From Dipetalonema caudispina (Eukaryota; Nematoda; Chromadorea; Rhabditida; Onchocercidae), in NCBI GenBank assembly GCA_013365325.1, contig JABVXV010000199.1, positions 1-64,000 on the forward strand: a stretch of 64,000 bases of DNA, in the 5' to 3' direction. The notes beneath the pieces were generated by a model. That model ran no database searches, was not told where the DNA came from, and saw only the letters and a list, made by a program, of their open reading frames with translations. Position numbers and translations under genes: made by a program. This document shows, in pieces, positions 52,625 to 64,000 of the stretch (positions within the stretch are counted from its first letter, which is position 1; the number at the start of each line of letters is the position of its first letter).

Positions 52625-54594
52625 CTTATTATATTGGAAATGGTAATGGGTTAATGTTATTTGGTTTTGCGTTGAAATATTTCCAATCAATTCTTGTTGA
52701 AATATTTCTTTTTGTTTTCTTTTCATTTAAATTGCTACGATGTTTCATTTACTGTATTATAAGATAAAGTACATTTTCACTTTTTACCACTCAGATATTA
52801 CCTATGCTAAAATGTATTAGGCAGAGAAAGGTCACTCCTTTAAAATGTCATTTGACTTTTCAAATATTTAATAAATTAAAAAGGAAATTTAAATTAAATA
52901 ATAAATAATAATCAGAAAGTGGATAATAAGTAAAAAGAAATATCGTTTTCTCCCTACTTTCCTGTCCGCCAATATAATATTGTAAACCATTCTTGAGGAG
53001 ATTACTTGAAATTATACCAGTTTATTAAGAATATTAAAATGAAATAATTGATGATGCATTTATATACATCATATCAATGAGAAAATTCTCAAACAATTTT
53101 TTTTGTTCATTAAATTTCCTTTCAAAGACTGATTAAAATTTAATTCGGAAAGAAAGCAAATTCTGGAAAAATTTAAATAATTGAAAGATTAATTTAAGAA
53201 AATGAAAATTCATAAGCTTCTCATTTAATTGCTAATGTGAACTTGTGAAAAAGTTAAGTTATATGAATTGTCAAAGCTTCGACACATAATTACAAAACTA
53301 ATGTGAACAGATAAAAATTTCATTAAATTTATGCCAATTACATGAAATTTTACGCAATTTAAAACCCATTTCTGAACAAATTTTTTCTGTTAAATACATT
53401 CTATTATTATACGTATTGATGACGTGAAGTAACCATTTTTGTTTTTGATATTTGAGTAACTTTTAGTTGAAGAAAAGTGTGGAAATGATGAAAATTATAT
53501 CATATTCAGCAGTAAAATTTAAATATGTTAATATCTATTCTCCTTTATTATTTTTATTCCATTACTAATTAATTGAATCAATTTTATTTTCTACTTCCTC
53601 TTTTCTTTGTTTAAAATTATTCAAACAAAGGAAAAAATTTTTTCTGCCGAAATTAATAAACTCGAAATTATAAGTCTTGGAAAAAGAGGTAAGAAGAAAA
53701 AAATAAAAAAAGTGATGCTTTGCAATGAGCAAAAATGAACAATTGAAAAGAAATAAGTAATGATTTATTATTTGATAATCATTTTATAAATAATTGACAA
53801 GTAATAATAAAAAGAAGAAAAGATAATAAATAAATAAAGAAAATGATATCACTAATGATAATATTGATGATTGATAGATTAAGAGCTATTATATTTCTAT
53901 TCATGAATATCCAAGCTATACCTGCAGCAACAATTGAATTCTCAATTTTGTTATGCAGCTAACTTTTTCTTGACTAATTAATCAATGGATACAACAGAAA
54001 ATGGTCAGTGCAAAATGTTGAGCAAGACGCAAATGTTAAAGGTCAACAGTAGGAAATGATTAGTTCAGTGTGTGGAAAATTTCTCTTGTTTTAACAAAAT
54101 TTGTGCATAGAAGTGATCTAAAATTTCATCTTTTGGTTAAAAACTCCAATAATTGTGTTTCAACTGTTTCAACCGTTGTTACCAGTTGCAATTGTTTGTC
54201 AACTTACATTTTGTTGCTGCAAATAATAAATTTAAATTTGCAAGAACTTCATACATAAAACAACGATAAATCATAAAATTTAATAATTTCAGAGATTTCA
54301 TGTGTATTACTCTTTCCTTCAATTAATCATTAGTACAGTAATACTTCAATTCAAATTTCTAATTATAATTTTAATTTTATTCATATTTCCAATTATTTCC
54401 GTAATTCATTTTTTATTCTGATTTTATCTGTGAATTTCAATTTAAAATTCGTCAATAAATCATTGTAATTTTTATTTGCTTTTGATTTTCCTATCAAGCA
54501 ATAATTTATTTGATCCAATAATTCCAAGCTTTTACCTATGATTTAATTATTTATGATCGTATTAGAAATAAAATTGAAATTTTAAATACTACTT

Positions 54595-56602
54595 TCAAGT
54601 AAGCAACAATATTAAAACTTGGGACAGAAGTGAAACAGATACCAAAGATTGCTTTCGTTTTAATTCACTCCCTTGGCTATGTAATGTAATTGAACTGGAA
54701 GATGTATTAATGATATTACGCATACTGATCTCATCCAATGTTTTAGATAATGTTAGTATATATGTTTGCATCTTGCTGCATTCCTCCTGCAAATTTTAGT
54801 GCATACATCTGAACAAAAAGGTAAATAAATAATTAATACAGTATTTTCCATCTTCAAATAAGCTTCATCAATATGTATCAACTAACAATTAATTAATTAC
54901 CTGCATTCTTAAGCCAATAGACCGACTACTATTTCATTGTGAGATGATTGAATGAATAATTTGATTGATTAAATGATAATATTACAAATACCCGAGCCTG
55001 TATATTTCGCTGTTTGCAACGTTCCATGGCAAAAATTATTTCTACTTCACGATCTTTCATCACTTCAAATATGCCCAACAATCGTTGATTCACTTTTAAC
55101 CATTGTGCCATCTTTTTTTCCATATCCATATTTTCCTGTTCAAGCATGCTTAGCTGACCTTCCTGAAATACTATTAGTCTATAGCAACATTTTAATCATT
55201 ATACGGTTTAGTTGTATATTTTTAAATCAGAAACTTATGCATTGCAAACATGGACATGAACTTTTCCTATTCAACGGACCTGAAATATTGGGCAATAATT
55301 GGATAAATAAGTAGCAAAATAAGCCAAGTAAATAAATTACTTTGTGAACTTTTTGAATCGTATCATTCTGCCACATAGCAATGATCTTCCGCTTATGCTC
55401 AATGAGGCGATGTGTATACTCAATTTGTTTCTCAATTATTTTCACTTGTTGAGCATTTTCTAATAATTGTTTGTTGGCGAGAATTTTCTGCAATATCAGT
55501 AAAAGATTCATTGTTTGAATGAATTTAAAGAAGGAGCTGAAATTTCCGTTTCTAAGGAATCATCGTAGTGATTGATACTTCTGCAGGGATTCGGTGATGA
55601 ATATCATTGAAAGCTCCAAGTAAATTACTGAAATATGAGTGAGGTGAAAACCACTAAAATATAAATAAGGTCATACAGGTCAGAAAGTGACCAATTAGAG
55701 TCAAAGTCTCGAATCTTTTCTAAACTTCCTTTTCAACAAGACCAGTACATAAGCCATGTGTTTGAAAAGCACTACTAATTTGGTAATTTAAGGAAAGTGT
55801 CGATTTGTTGACTTCTTGAAGAGTGTTGTCAATTTTCAATTATTTCTAAAAAGTGTTACTTTTCCGTTGTCAACTTTCCTTTATAAACTTTTATTCCATA
55901 TATTTTCAAAAAGCAAAACATCAACTCCTGTCCCTTTTTTCCGAAAAAAAGCGCACCAGTTTTTTACCTGCCCATTTTCACTTAGCCATAATTTTGACCA
56001 ATTTTCAGCTTCAAATGCAGTTTCATCCTGAGATCGGATCGAATTCTTCGCAAAGACCGTTTTCCGCCTAATTTCCTCCATTAACTGAATTAATTGACAC
56101 TCACTTCAACTCGGGTAGAATACTTTTACATTTGATGATTTTTCATTCAAATTTTCGATAACGAAAGACTGAAAAATTAGGATGACCTGATTTGATTGCT
56201 CAGTCAAGCATTTGTTCTCCCTTCGAGCGATATAACATGAATTCTTCAAAATTTTCAATTTCCCTTTCAGTAGTGTTGCTACTCTTTCCAATTCGTATAC
56301 TTGAGTATGTAAATTTGAAATTATCGGAAATCGGAAATCGTAATTTAATGATGGGATGCATTTGAAAACATTTAATTAGTAATCCCTCTTAAGATAAAAA
56401 TATCGTCATTGCCAAGAGTTTTAAGAGAAATTTACTTTTGATATTTTTGTGCGATTAAATGATTCGAGGTTTTCAAAAGGATTTGTCCCCTATTATAAAA
56501 ATCAGGTTAACCAGGTATACCTTGATGTATGTAGCATAAATGTTTTCCATTTTTCAAATGACAACTACAGGCTAGATTTCTGTTATTATGCTTTGAATCC
56601 AT
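54595..56602 (-). CDS. Coiled-coil protein with hydrophobic C-terminus
   Basis: I do not recognise the family. Six exons give 273 aa with consistent phase: 56602-56521, 56299-56187, 56084-55968, 55487-55341, 55162-54992, 54786-54595. The N-terminus is Cys/His-rich (NLACSCHLKNGKHLC). The middle (about residues 28-225) is mostly charged helix with heptad-like spacing (VYELERVATLLKGKLKILKN, IEKQIEYTHRLIEHKRKI, LEQENMDMEKKMAQWLKVN). The last exon ends in a hydrophobic run (SLVSVSLLSQVLILLLT). This could be a tail anchor, or it could be read-through past a donor (TTG|GTATCT) into intron. In the latter case the true C-terminus lies elsewhere. The first exon is the least certain: its join uses a weak acceptor (CATACTCAAG). 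A structural or cytoskeletal/membrane-tethering role is inference only. Confidence 0.6.
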
Positions 56603-57692
56603 GCAACCCGTTGAACATGAACAATCCTTCACTTGTGATTTCCCGAACATTAGATTGGAAAAATCAATTCTTCAGATGAGGAATCACCTGTCAGGAATAC
56701 TGATTATTAATCTCTGATCATAGACTGCACACTGTTAGCAATTCATTATGCTTAAAGATAATTCAATTTTACCATCATAATTGCAATGAGTTATTGCAAA
56801 TAGGAATTGAATAAATCATGAAAATACGATAAAGAAAACACATCCACAGCTTATCATCTTCCAGTCTTACAACAAAAATATCACAATGTACTAACGAAAT
56901 TCCCCTCCTATAAATTCTGAAATCAAAGACGAAAACAAATGATGGCGGAAGACGGTGGAAACGACCGCTCTAACAAATCCAATAATGTAATATTGAACAT
57001 GTGCAATGTAAATTATTGCATTTATTTCAAATTCATCTGTGAGATTTCCCTATGACTTCTCTTCGATTCACGCATATCGCTTCCAAAATCAACTTTCACT
57101 GCAAGCAATTTATGAGTAACGATCTTCACATTTCATCCTCCTTTTTCTTTCTCATAATGTACGCTATAAACAAAGAAATATAAGCACAGCTTAGAAAACA
57201 TAGCAAATCGGTTAAGCAATTGATAAATAATGGGCAAATATTCGGCAGGGAAATAAAAAAAATCCACATATGAACAAAGTCGATTTTGGAGAAGTGTTTT
57301 CAACGTCTATTTTGCGAACTTTTGTGTTTCATATTTATTTAAATAAGAATCACATAATATACTTTTCAAACATTATCTGCAAACAAGACATACGTCTAAT
57401 AATAAATATTCATTTATAACTATTTGCAATGATACATGAATACAGAAAGAAAATAGAGAGAGGATATGTAGGAAGATAAAATGTCCAAACCATATTAAAT
57501 TTCAATTGAAAAATTATACAATAACAATAATAAATGTCTAACAGTATGGAGACATATGATTTGTTTTGAATATATATGAATATGTTAAATAAATTTTTAT
57601 CTTCATTTCTTAATTCATCCACTTTTATCCATAACTGTACTTGCAAGATAAATCGTGTTACACAATTTCATTGAATAACAGATAAGTTTACT
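56603..57692. other. Spacer between the coiled-coil gene and snurportin
   Basis: AT-rich DNA that should hold the snurportin 3' UTR and the coiled-coil gene's upstream region. A plus-strand frame beginning near 56941 (MAEDGGNDRSNKSNN) ends at a possible donor but has no downstream partner, so I left it out. Confidence 0.45.
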
Positions 57693-60022
57693 TTAAATGG
57701 AAACATCTTCGGTACTTCTACCAATCATGCTAACATGCTTGTGCTCTTGATTATACGTTTCGATGAATTTCTGTGAACTACCTGCGACTATCTCATTTCC
57801 ATTCATCAGCTTTGCTGGTACCGGAACTGACAAAATTTCTGGCATCATCCATGGTTTCAACCATCCTACTGAAATTCAATTCAATGAGAATTTTTCTTCA
57901 TTTTTTTTTACTTCCAAGAAAGCACATCATCAATTATGATGTTGGGACGTTAAAAAACAAGCAGTTTTGAAGCAATGCGAAACATATATCTCTCCTAAAT
58001 ATTTTAGTTGGATGGCTAAGACCAAACTATCAAAAGGATCTAGGAAAGCTGGTCAAATCGAACGGCTATGTGAACTGTACCGGATAACCACACATCAACA
58101 GCAACACCACAATTACAAGTCATGGTACATTGAGTGAAAGGCTAGTTCTCACAATACTATTAAATATAATAATTAAGTGAAAAAACAGCAAACCGAGAGG
58201 ACTTTGGCCTTTAAGGTAATGCACACTGGCATGGTAAAAAAGAACACCATCAATTTCGAAGTCAAAATCTCGATGCATCATTTCCTTCATGGAATTGTGT
58301 TCGCAACGACAATATGGAAGACATATAAAACGGTACTAAAATATATTTGAAGTCAAATTAACCGATAACCAAAATACAATGTTGCTTTATATATGAGGCG
58401 TGTTGAATAAAAGTCGATTCCAAATAACTAAAAAAAAGCTCTGAAAACAAAAGTGGAGAACCAAAAACTAACAGGTATTTGTTTCGACACTTCCCTAAAA
58501 TTTTCATTCTCGGTGATACGTGAGTTCATCATGAACAGTCGACAATCAAAATCCGAATCAGCAACCGTAAGGCTATTCCAAGCAATCATATCTAGACAGT
58601 AGAATGTCGGTGATTTCGCATCAAAAACACAATCCAGAAGAGTATACGTATCTGTAAGAAATTACATGATAACAGAACTACTCAAAAAGTTTGGAGAAAT
58701 TTCTACAACAACACTACGCTGAGGGAATTACTTTTAAAGCCTCAATTACTTTCTCCACATGTGTCGACTCACCATGACAAGGATTATTTCCGCCAGGAAG
58801 ATAGGAATGAAATTGCGTAATGAGATAACCAGATTTCGAATAAGCACTTGTTACTCCCTGCAACAATTCACTGAAAATAGTCGATAGAACGATTTACATG
58901 TGACACCACGTTGCAGAGCAAAACTCTAAATGACAGTACAAAAAGAATACCTTTAGAAAATCACAAAATAATTCAAGTCTCTTAAAGGTTATCAAAATAT
59001 GTCATCTCAGATATAAGATCAATTACAAAAAAATGTAACAATGATCGTCAGCTGCTTTTAAATAACCGCAAAGTCGTCCTCTAGTACAACAATCAAAATG
59101 ATAACATGGATAAGGAATACAACTGGCCGTACTTGAAAGAAAATTACTTTCGTTATGAAAAACGCTAAACAATAATTCTACATCTGTAAATAACGAGATG
59201 GTGGATTAGAAATTTCATGCTGTAAATGAAGAAACTAAACCGGGACAAGCTCTTTCAAATAACTTCATTTGGTGCAAATCATGATGAAATAGTTCTGATT
59301 ACTACAAAAGTGAGGACTGAATTCTCAAACATTCTTCGCTAGAACTGATTTAATGGCGTTTTCTGTTTTTATAATGAATAATACAATAACATACATTAGA
59401 AGCGACCACGAGACATCTTCTACCAACCGGACACGGTATACAGATCCAATCCTTGGATAAGCTCTCTGGGATATCGACCAACCATTCACTAAGCATCAGT
59501 TCGTCAGCATAACGATTTCTTTTTCGATTTGTCTTCTTACTGTTTTTATCATGCATTGTTGAATCCATTTCTTCTTCCTCTTCATCCTTCACATCTTCAT
59601 CAAATTCGTTCGTTGCCAATTTTCGGGCGTGATTAGCATAATCAAAACGCGCCCTATAAACGAAACTCTATCACTGTCGTTAGGAACTCAAAAATCCAAA
59701 AACGGCCACATGAGTCGGCTTATACAGACATCAACGGGTTTTCACTCTAGCGAGAGAAACGTGTCCTTCTCGAAAGTGGTGCTTCATTTGATAACGGAAC
59801 TATTATTTACACCCGAATTACAAACTTCATTTTCTACAAACATAAAAGATAATACTCTTTCTGGCATCGAAGAAACTCTTGTCGTCTCCTCTCTTGGCTT
59901 ACTTCCGCTCGCCCGACATATTTGTACTGCGAAAATCGAGGATGCTCTCGTATCGTACTGTTTGGTGCAACAGTTACTGAACTACCTGCCAGTAAATGTA
60001 CCAGATCATTTAAATTATCCAT
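57693..60022 (-). CDS. SNUPN: Snurportin-1
   Basis: Import adaptor that carries trimethylguanosine (m3G)-capped snRNPs into the nucleus with importin-beta. Six exons give 335 aa (human 360): 60022-59856, 59653-59395, 58857-58773, 58651-58473, 58335-58194, 57868-57693. The N-terminal importin-beta-binding region has [16 protein letters not shown] and the [10 protein letters not shown] helix. An acidic linker (KDEEEEEMD) follows, then the cap-binding domain with [47 protein letters not shown] and [10 protein letters not shown]. The Trp in VGWLKP (residue 280 here) aligns with human Trp276, which stacks on the m3G cap. The C-terminus is shorter than in vertebrates. NOL6 ends only about 0.5 kb upstream on the same strand, so a shared transcript is possible. 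Confidence 0.93.
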
Positions 60023-60556
60023 TTTCCTGGAACAGAAAATCTATGACTGTATTAAAAACGGGGAACCCAATGATCGAGACATATATGTTTTTCAAGTTGG
60101 AGCGAGGATTTTCAAGCATGGCGCATCTCAATGACCTGCGTCAAAGCAATCAATAACATACAACCTATACTACAAACAATTGTCTAAAAAATCGTTCATA
60201 TTCTTTTTTCTGCAAAATATTCTATTAAGTATTTGTAGTACAGTTCAAGTTAGCAATGATAAAAAATGACAAAAATCATTTATTGAAAACAACTTGCATA
60301 TAATTTAACACTTCAACAGCAACAACAACAACAATAACAACAAAAACCAGAGGAACAAATCAACTAAAACTTTGGGTGCAACACAGACTTAAAGAATGGA
60401 TAGATAAACATTCGGAAATAATATGGACTAGTGCTGCCGTATTATAAGGATCTTTACATTTCACCAACTTCCTGCCATTCGATAGTATAAGGGAATTCAT
60501 GACCTATTTGTTTGTAAAAAAGCAGAGTGCATGCCACCAGCAACCATCGCTCGAAT
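60023..60556. other. Short spacer between NOL6 and snurportin
   Basis: About 535 bp separate the NOL6 stop from the snurportin start on the same strand. It has a caa/aca-rich patch at about 60313-60360. The length is within the range of nematode operon intercistronic regions. No exon seen. Confidence 0.5.
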
Positions 60557-63500
60557 CTAACTCGCGGTATTTTCCTGTTCCTCAGTAACGCAATGTTGGC
60601 TCACATCTCGAACAATGCCATTACCAAGCATTGTGAAATCATCCAATATGGCTCTTGTATTAACCACTAACTTATTATCCGGTCCTTTTAACCGATGTAA
60701 ACAACTGGATATCTGCAAAGAGATTATGTTAAGGCTATAATTGGTTGTAAAAACCTCAGGCCAGGAAGTGTCATACAACCCAAGAAGAAATGGCAAGATT
60801 CCATGTTCAACATATTCCTGCAGCTTAATAACATTATGATACCCTGACAATCTCTCTCAAAAAACATAAATAACGTACGCTTGCATCTCGCGGTACTAAT
60901 GTAGCTGGTTTCCACACCACGCCGATCATATCACCCACGTATTTGTTGTAGAAAAAGAGGGCAACTGAAGAGAAACACTGCCGCAGACGCTTTACATATT
61001 CCCTAACTGGATCGTAGTCAATTACTGGTAATGGTCCGTTTATTAATTTACCATGAACTACTCTTCGTCTGACCATATGTTGTCTCCTGATACGTATATC
61101 AACATCGGAGAAAGTGGAAATGTTGCTTGTGAACACTCCCTGCAATCAATAAGACAAGACCAATCGATCACTTTAGCGAGATGATATGATGTACACACAA
61201 TTTACGAAGGCAGCATATCCTTAGCAGAGGATAGAATGCCCAAAAATCATGAGGAGGGAAATGGCTGCATGCTGTTTATCATTACATTAGTGACATCAAC
61301 AGGAGAGAGGAAAATAAAAACCTTTAAATTCAACGGTACCAAACTACTGATATGCTGTTCAATTAGTGCTGCTGATGCTTTGGCGAGAGCAATTATCCGT
61401 TTTAAAATTAACGGTTGTGGTTCCTCTCTTGTCCATCTGAAAAACAAAGAAATTAAAGCCATGAACAAATAAATAATAACTTTTACTGATAGAAATTGAT
61501 GGCTCGATGTATGCAAACATCAGAATTTAGCAGTTATTATCTGAAACACTTTTCTATTAAAGTTATCACAAACACGAAGCCGACCACCAAATATCATAAA
61601 AATAAAAGCGGTATTGAGATCGATAATGACTTACCGACAACCACTCCTATCAACTGACGTACATATCACCATTACTGGCAACACCGGTCTCATTTTAATA
61701 AACTCTTTTTCCATTTCATCTATATCCTCCTCTGAAAGAAGTTAAAAATTGCACATTTTCCAAGATGTTCTGAAAGCAACCAATAAACATGTTTGAGGTA
61801 AAAGTTTCCTAAAATGAATAGAAATAGCAAACCTGTCCATTCGTTATCGAAATCAACAAGCAACGGTTTCATTAGCCAGTTATGCGTAGAAAGCAATGTT
61901 AGAAAGTGAAAGAAACCAATGAATGGTGTTCTGAAAAGACGAAGTCTTAAAAATTGGAACTTAATTATACTAAGTTTATTAGACGGTCTCCATCAACTTC
62001 AGTTAACAACAATGGCATTTTACTAATAACTAAGAAGCAGAAAAAAGAGAGAAATGCGATATATAAAAAACAGAACCTTGGTGGCTGAATTGAGAATGGT
62101 TTAAGGAATACGGAAGCAACGACAGCTTCCAAAATCACTTCATTTAAATAATCAGACAGTGCGTGAGATGACAACCAACACATCGCTAAACGACATGTAT
62201 CTGAGAACGCCTCAAACTGTTGACTTGCGCTGGAAAAACATTCGTCAAATGAAGCGCGCAACAATATCACCGCAAATTCAAGATACATCAAGACAAGTTA
62301 TCCCACTTCATGCGATTTAACCGAAAAGCGAATGACTACTTATCGAAAACAGTATTCCGACCCTGAATGTCCAAAATTGTCTGTCCAGAATTACGAGTTC
62401 TGGTTTTTGCCATGTGTGCAACAGTCTTCTTGGAAATTAGCTAGTGTATAAAATTCAACATATAATCGTCTTAATAAGATATTGTTATACTTACCTGTGC
62501 AACAATGCAGTGAGTTGGGGCTCTAGTACTATCTCGAGCTCCTTCAACTTCGACGCTGGATTATCCTTTAGAACACCCGTCTTTCCACCGTTTAATTTCC
62601 TCATTATATGCACTTCCCTTGGATAGGCTATCACCAAACGAAATACAACAGTGTTCTAAAAAATATAAACACAATAAACAGTTGATGAAAGCTGGAAGTT
62701 GCAAAGCTTCTTTCTCATTCGTAAGCAATTTCAATTATCTTAATAATGAAATTATACTTACAAAATGAACAATTAAATAATCATCGAAGGGAATAGCTTG
62801 CATCGAATGTTTCTCCTTCAATATTTTTGATAATTCGATATAAAAAGCAGTCTTCAACCGAGCAATAGCTCCCAACTCATCGCCCCATTTTCCACTCTGC
62901 TCCATTGTTATTTGCACTATATACAGAATCAATCATATTATTGATAAAAAATTGAACAAATTATGCCAATTTTTGTGTTTTCAAAGAAGCAATGCATTAA
63001 AAAGGAACAACACCTTAAAATTGAATGGAAATACTATTTAATGGTAAAAAATAGAAACCTTCTACAGTGGGTAAATAAGGCGGTGAGATGTGCGACAGCG
63101 GAAGTGCTACAGAGTCTTTAATGACAGCGCTGTATCTTTCGACTACTGCATTTGTAGAGAGAGGAGCGAAAGGCTGAAAAAGCGTTTCTGTAAAAAATAT
63201 AACCCAAAATTACTCAGCTGAAAGTGAAACGGGTCAATACGTGTGATCACACGCATCGTGAATACGTGAAATTATACGCATCGTAACATGTGAAACATGG
63301 AATCTGTAATTATATAAACTGCAGGATTAAATTTAACATTCGATACAGAAAGTAAATGAAAAGTAAGTGAAGTGTGTCGCCATAAAGTTTTGGGAAATAT
63401 CGGTATAAAACTACTTCAGACAGGAAAACACTAAAATCTTAATGCAGTAGTCGAACGTATATCCAATTTCAACGCAAATTGGTGCGCATTATTCGCATAA

Positions 63501-64000
63501 TGCAAATAAATTTCAATGAAATCAAAAAGATCTCATTAGTGAAAAAATAAATAAGCGATACCGCAGTTCGTCTTAGATAAGCGGATACAGGATGAATATT
63601 TGCGATAAGAAGAGGCAAATCTTGCACCATTCGAAGTGTTTGGGATAATTTATCATATGCTCTTCCGATTGTACTGTACCTGTCCATTACATTGGGCAAG
63701 ATCTCTTCCATTTTTAACGTTCGCTCTTCCACATAACACGTTTCTAATTTCAAATGTCTAAAATGATCAGTATATTTCACCATCAAAACCACTTTCAAAC
63801 TTTGTACGAAGTGTAATTTAAGACGCTGATCAACAGCCAAACCGAAGCATGTTCTTTCTATAAATACAATTCCAGAGAAGTTACAAACTATCCGCAGTAA
63901 TTGGAACTAAAATATATGACTAAATATCATACATTTTAGTTACAATTGAAAAGCAAATGAAAAATCTACCTCTGAAGAATATGCTGACAAATGAGCACAG
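60557..64000 (-). CDS. NOL6: NOL6/Nrap ribosome-biogenesis protein, C-terminal part
   Basis: Nucleolar component of the small-subunit processome (UTP-C associated, Utp22 in yeast), acting in 18S pre-rRNA maturation. The gene runs off the right edge of the window, so only the last ~566 codons are seen, about half of the usual ~1,100. Exons: 64000-63970 (partial), 63857-63562, 63173-63059, 62916-62762, 62655-62495, 62229-62077, 61930-61833, 61731-61635, 61436-61322, 61139-60879, 60817-60755, 60712-60557. Family strings seen: QSGKWGDELGAIARLKTAFY, EPQLTALLH, LLSTHNWLMKPLLVDFDNEW, LPVMVICTS then VDRSGCRWTREEPQ, FSSVALFFYNKYVGD and IGVVWKPATLVP, RAILDDFTMLGNGIV. The exon at 60817-60755 (EYVEHGILPF) has no obvious counterpart in the family that I recall, but splices in phase. 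All introns are GT-AG. Confidence 0.92.

Larger units (their letters stand above)
50683..54594. other. Long AT-rich stretch with few features
   Basis: 3.9 kb of very AT-rich DNA. A short G+C-richer patch at about 50820-50945 just upstream of the DCAF17-like gene holds a hairpin. A 106-codon open frame on the minus strand (52254-52574) and a small repeat cluster at 52559-52624 are listed separately. Otherwise I see nothing. Confidence 0.45.

Noticed and set aside
56941..57010. A plus-strand ATG with a short charged frame ending at a possible donor.
   Set aside because: No downstream exon in phase was found on the plus strand, and snurportin occupies the following DNA on the other strand.
59629..60156. 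The longest open frame of the window, 175 codons on the plus strand.
   Set aside because: It lies opposite snurportin exons 1 and 2, whose minus-strand reading has clear family motifs and splice sites. The antisense frame has no recognisable content, so I regard it as a shadow.
62341..62425. A possible extra NOL6 exon (LLHTWQKPELVI).
   Set aside because: The flanking exons join directly in phase to give LLHSASQQF, as expected for NOL6. Adding this piece would disrupt a conserved region and has no in-phase donor.

Overview
The window is nuclear DNA of a nematode. It is AT-rich and holds at least 13 protein-coding genes. Introns are mostly 50-400 bp with TTTTCAG/TTTTAG acceptors, exons are short, and the gene content is typical of animals with clear nematode-type features (secreted EB-module protein, nematode-like beta-tubulin). 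The style is closest to a spirurid/filarial (clade III) worm, but that placement is inference. There is no prokaryotic, viral or transposon-coding DNA that I can recognise, no CRISPR array and no convincing tRNA or rRNA gene. All exon models were built by hand from reading frame, splice motifs and phase continuity. Family assignments rest on remembered family sequences, not searches.

Layout. 2.4-8.6 kb (minus): COX15 (heme A synthase) with HCCS (cytochrome c heme lyase) upstream on the same strand, two mitochondrial heme-handling genes side by side. 10.1-12.8 kb (plus): a divergent beta-tubulin. 15.9-19.1 kb (plus): a secreted cysteine-rich EB-module protein. 19.8-21.4 kb (minus): DJ-1/PARK7, with a decayed tandem copy of its second exon in intron 2. 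23.8-25.7 kb (minus): mitochondrial 2-oxoglutarate/malate carrier. 29.6-33.0 kb (plus): RNF14-type RBR ubiquitin ligase. 34.3-35.2 kb (plus): small single-span protein with two apparent 3' ends. 37.2-43.0 kb (minus): FAD synthase (FLAD1). 44.4-50.7 kb (minus): probable DCAF17-like beta-propeller protein. 54.6-56.6 kb (minus): unrecognised coiled-coil protein with a hydrophobic C-terminus. 57.7-60.0 kb (minus): snurportin-1. 60.6-64.0 kb (minus, 5' end outside the window): NOL6/Nrap ribosome-biogenesis protein, about 0.5 kb upstream of snurportin.

Themes. Several genes serve mitochondrial cofactor and metabolite handling (heme A, heme c, FAD, 2-oxoglutarate/malate, DJ-1 stress response). A second block at the right end serves RNA/RNP biogenesis (NOL6, snurportin). 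I did not find a wholly new multi-gene system. The most notable sequence-level features are a high share of introns that need a GC donor to keep frame (COX15 introns 2 and 4, FLAD1 introns 10 and 11), an apparent AT donor in FLAD1 intron 7 whose retention would truncate the enzyme, the dead DJ-1 exon copy, and a splice donor that contains the stop codon of the small membrane protein gene.
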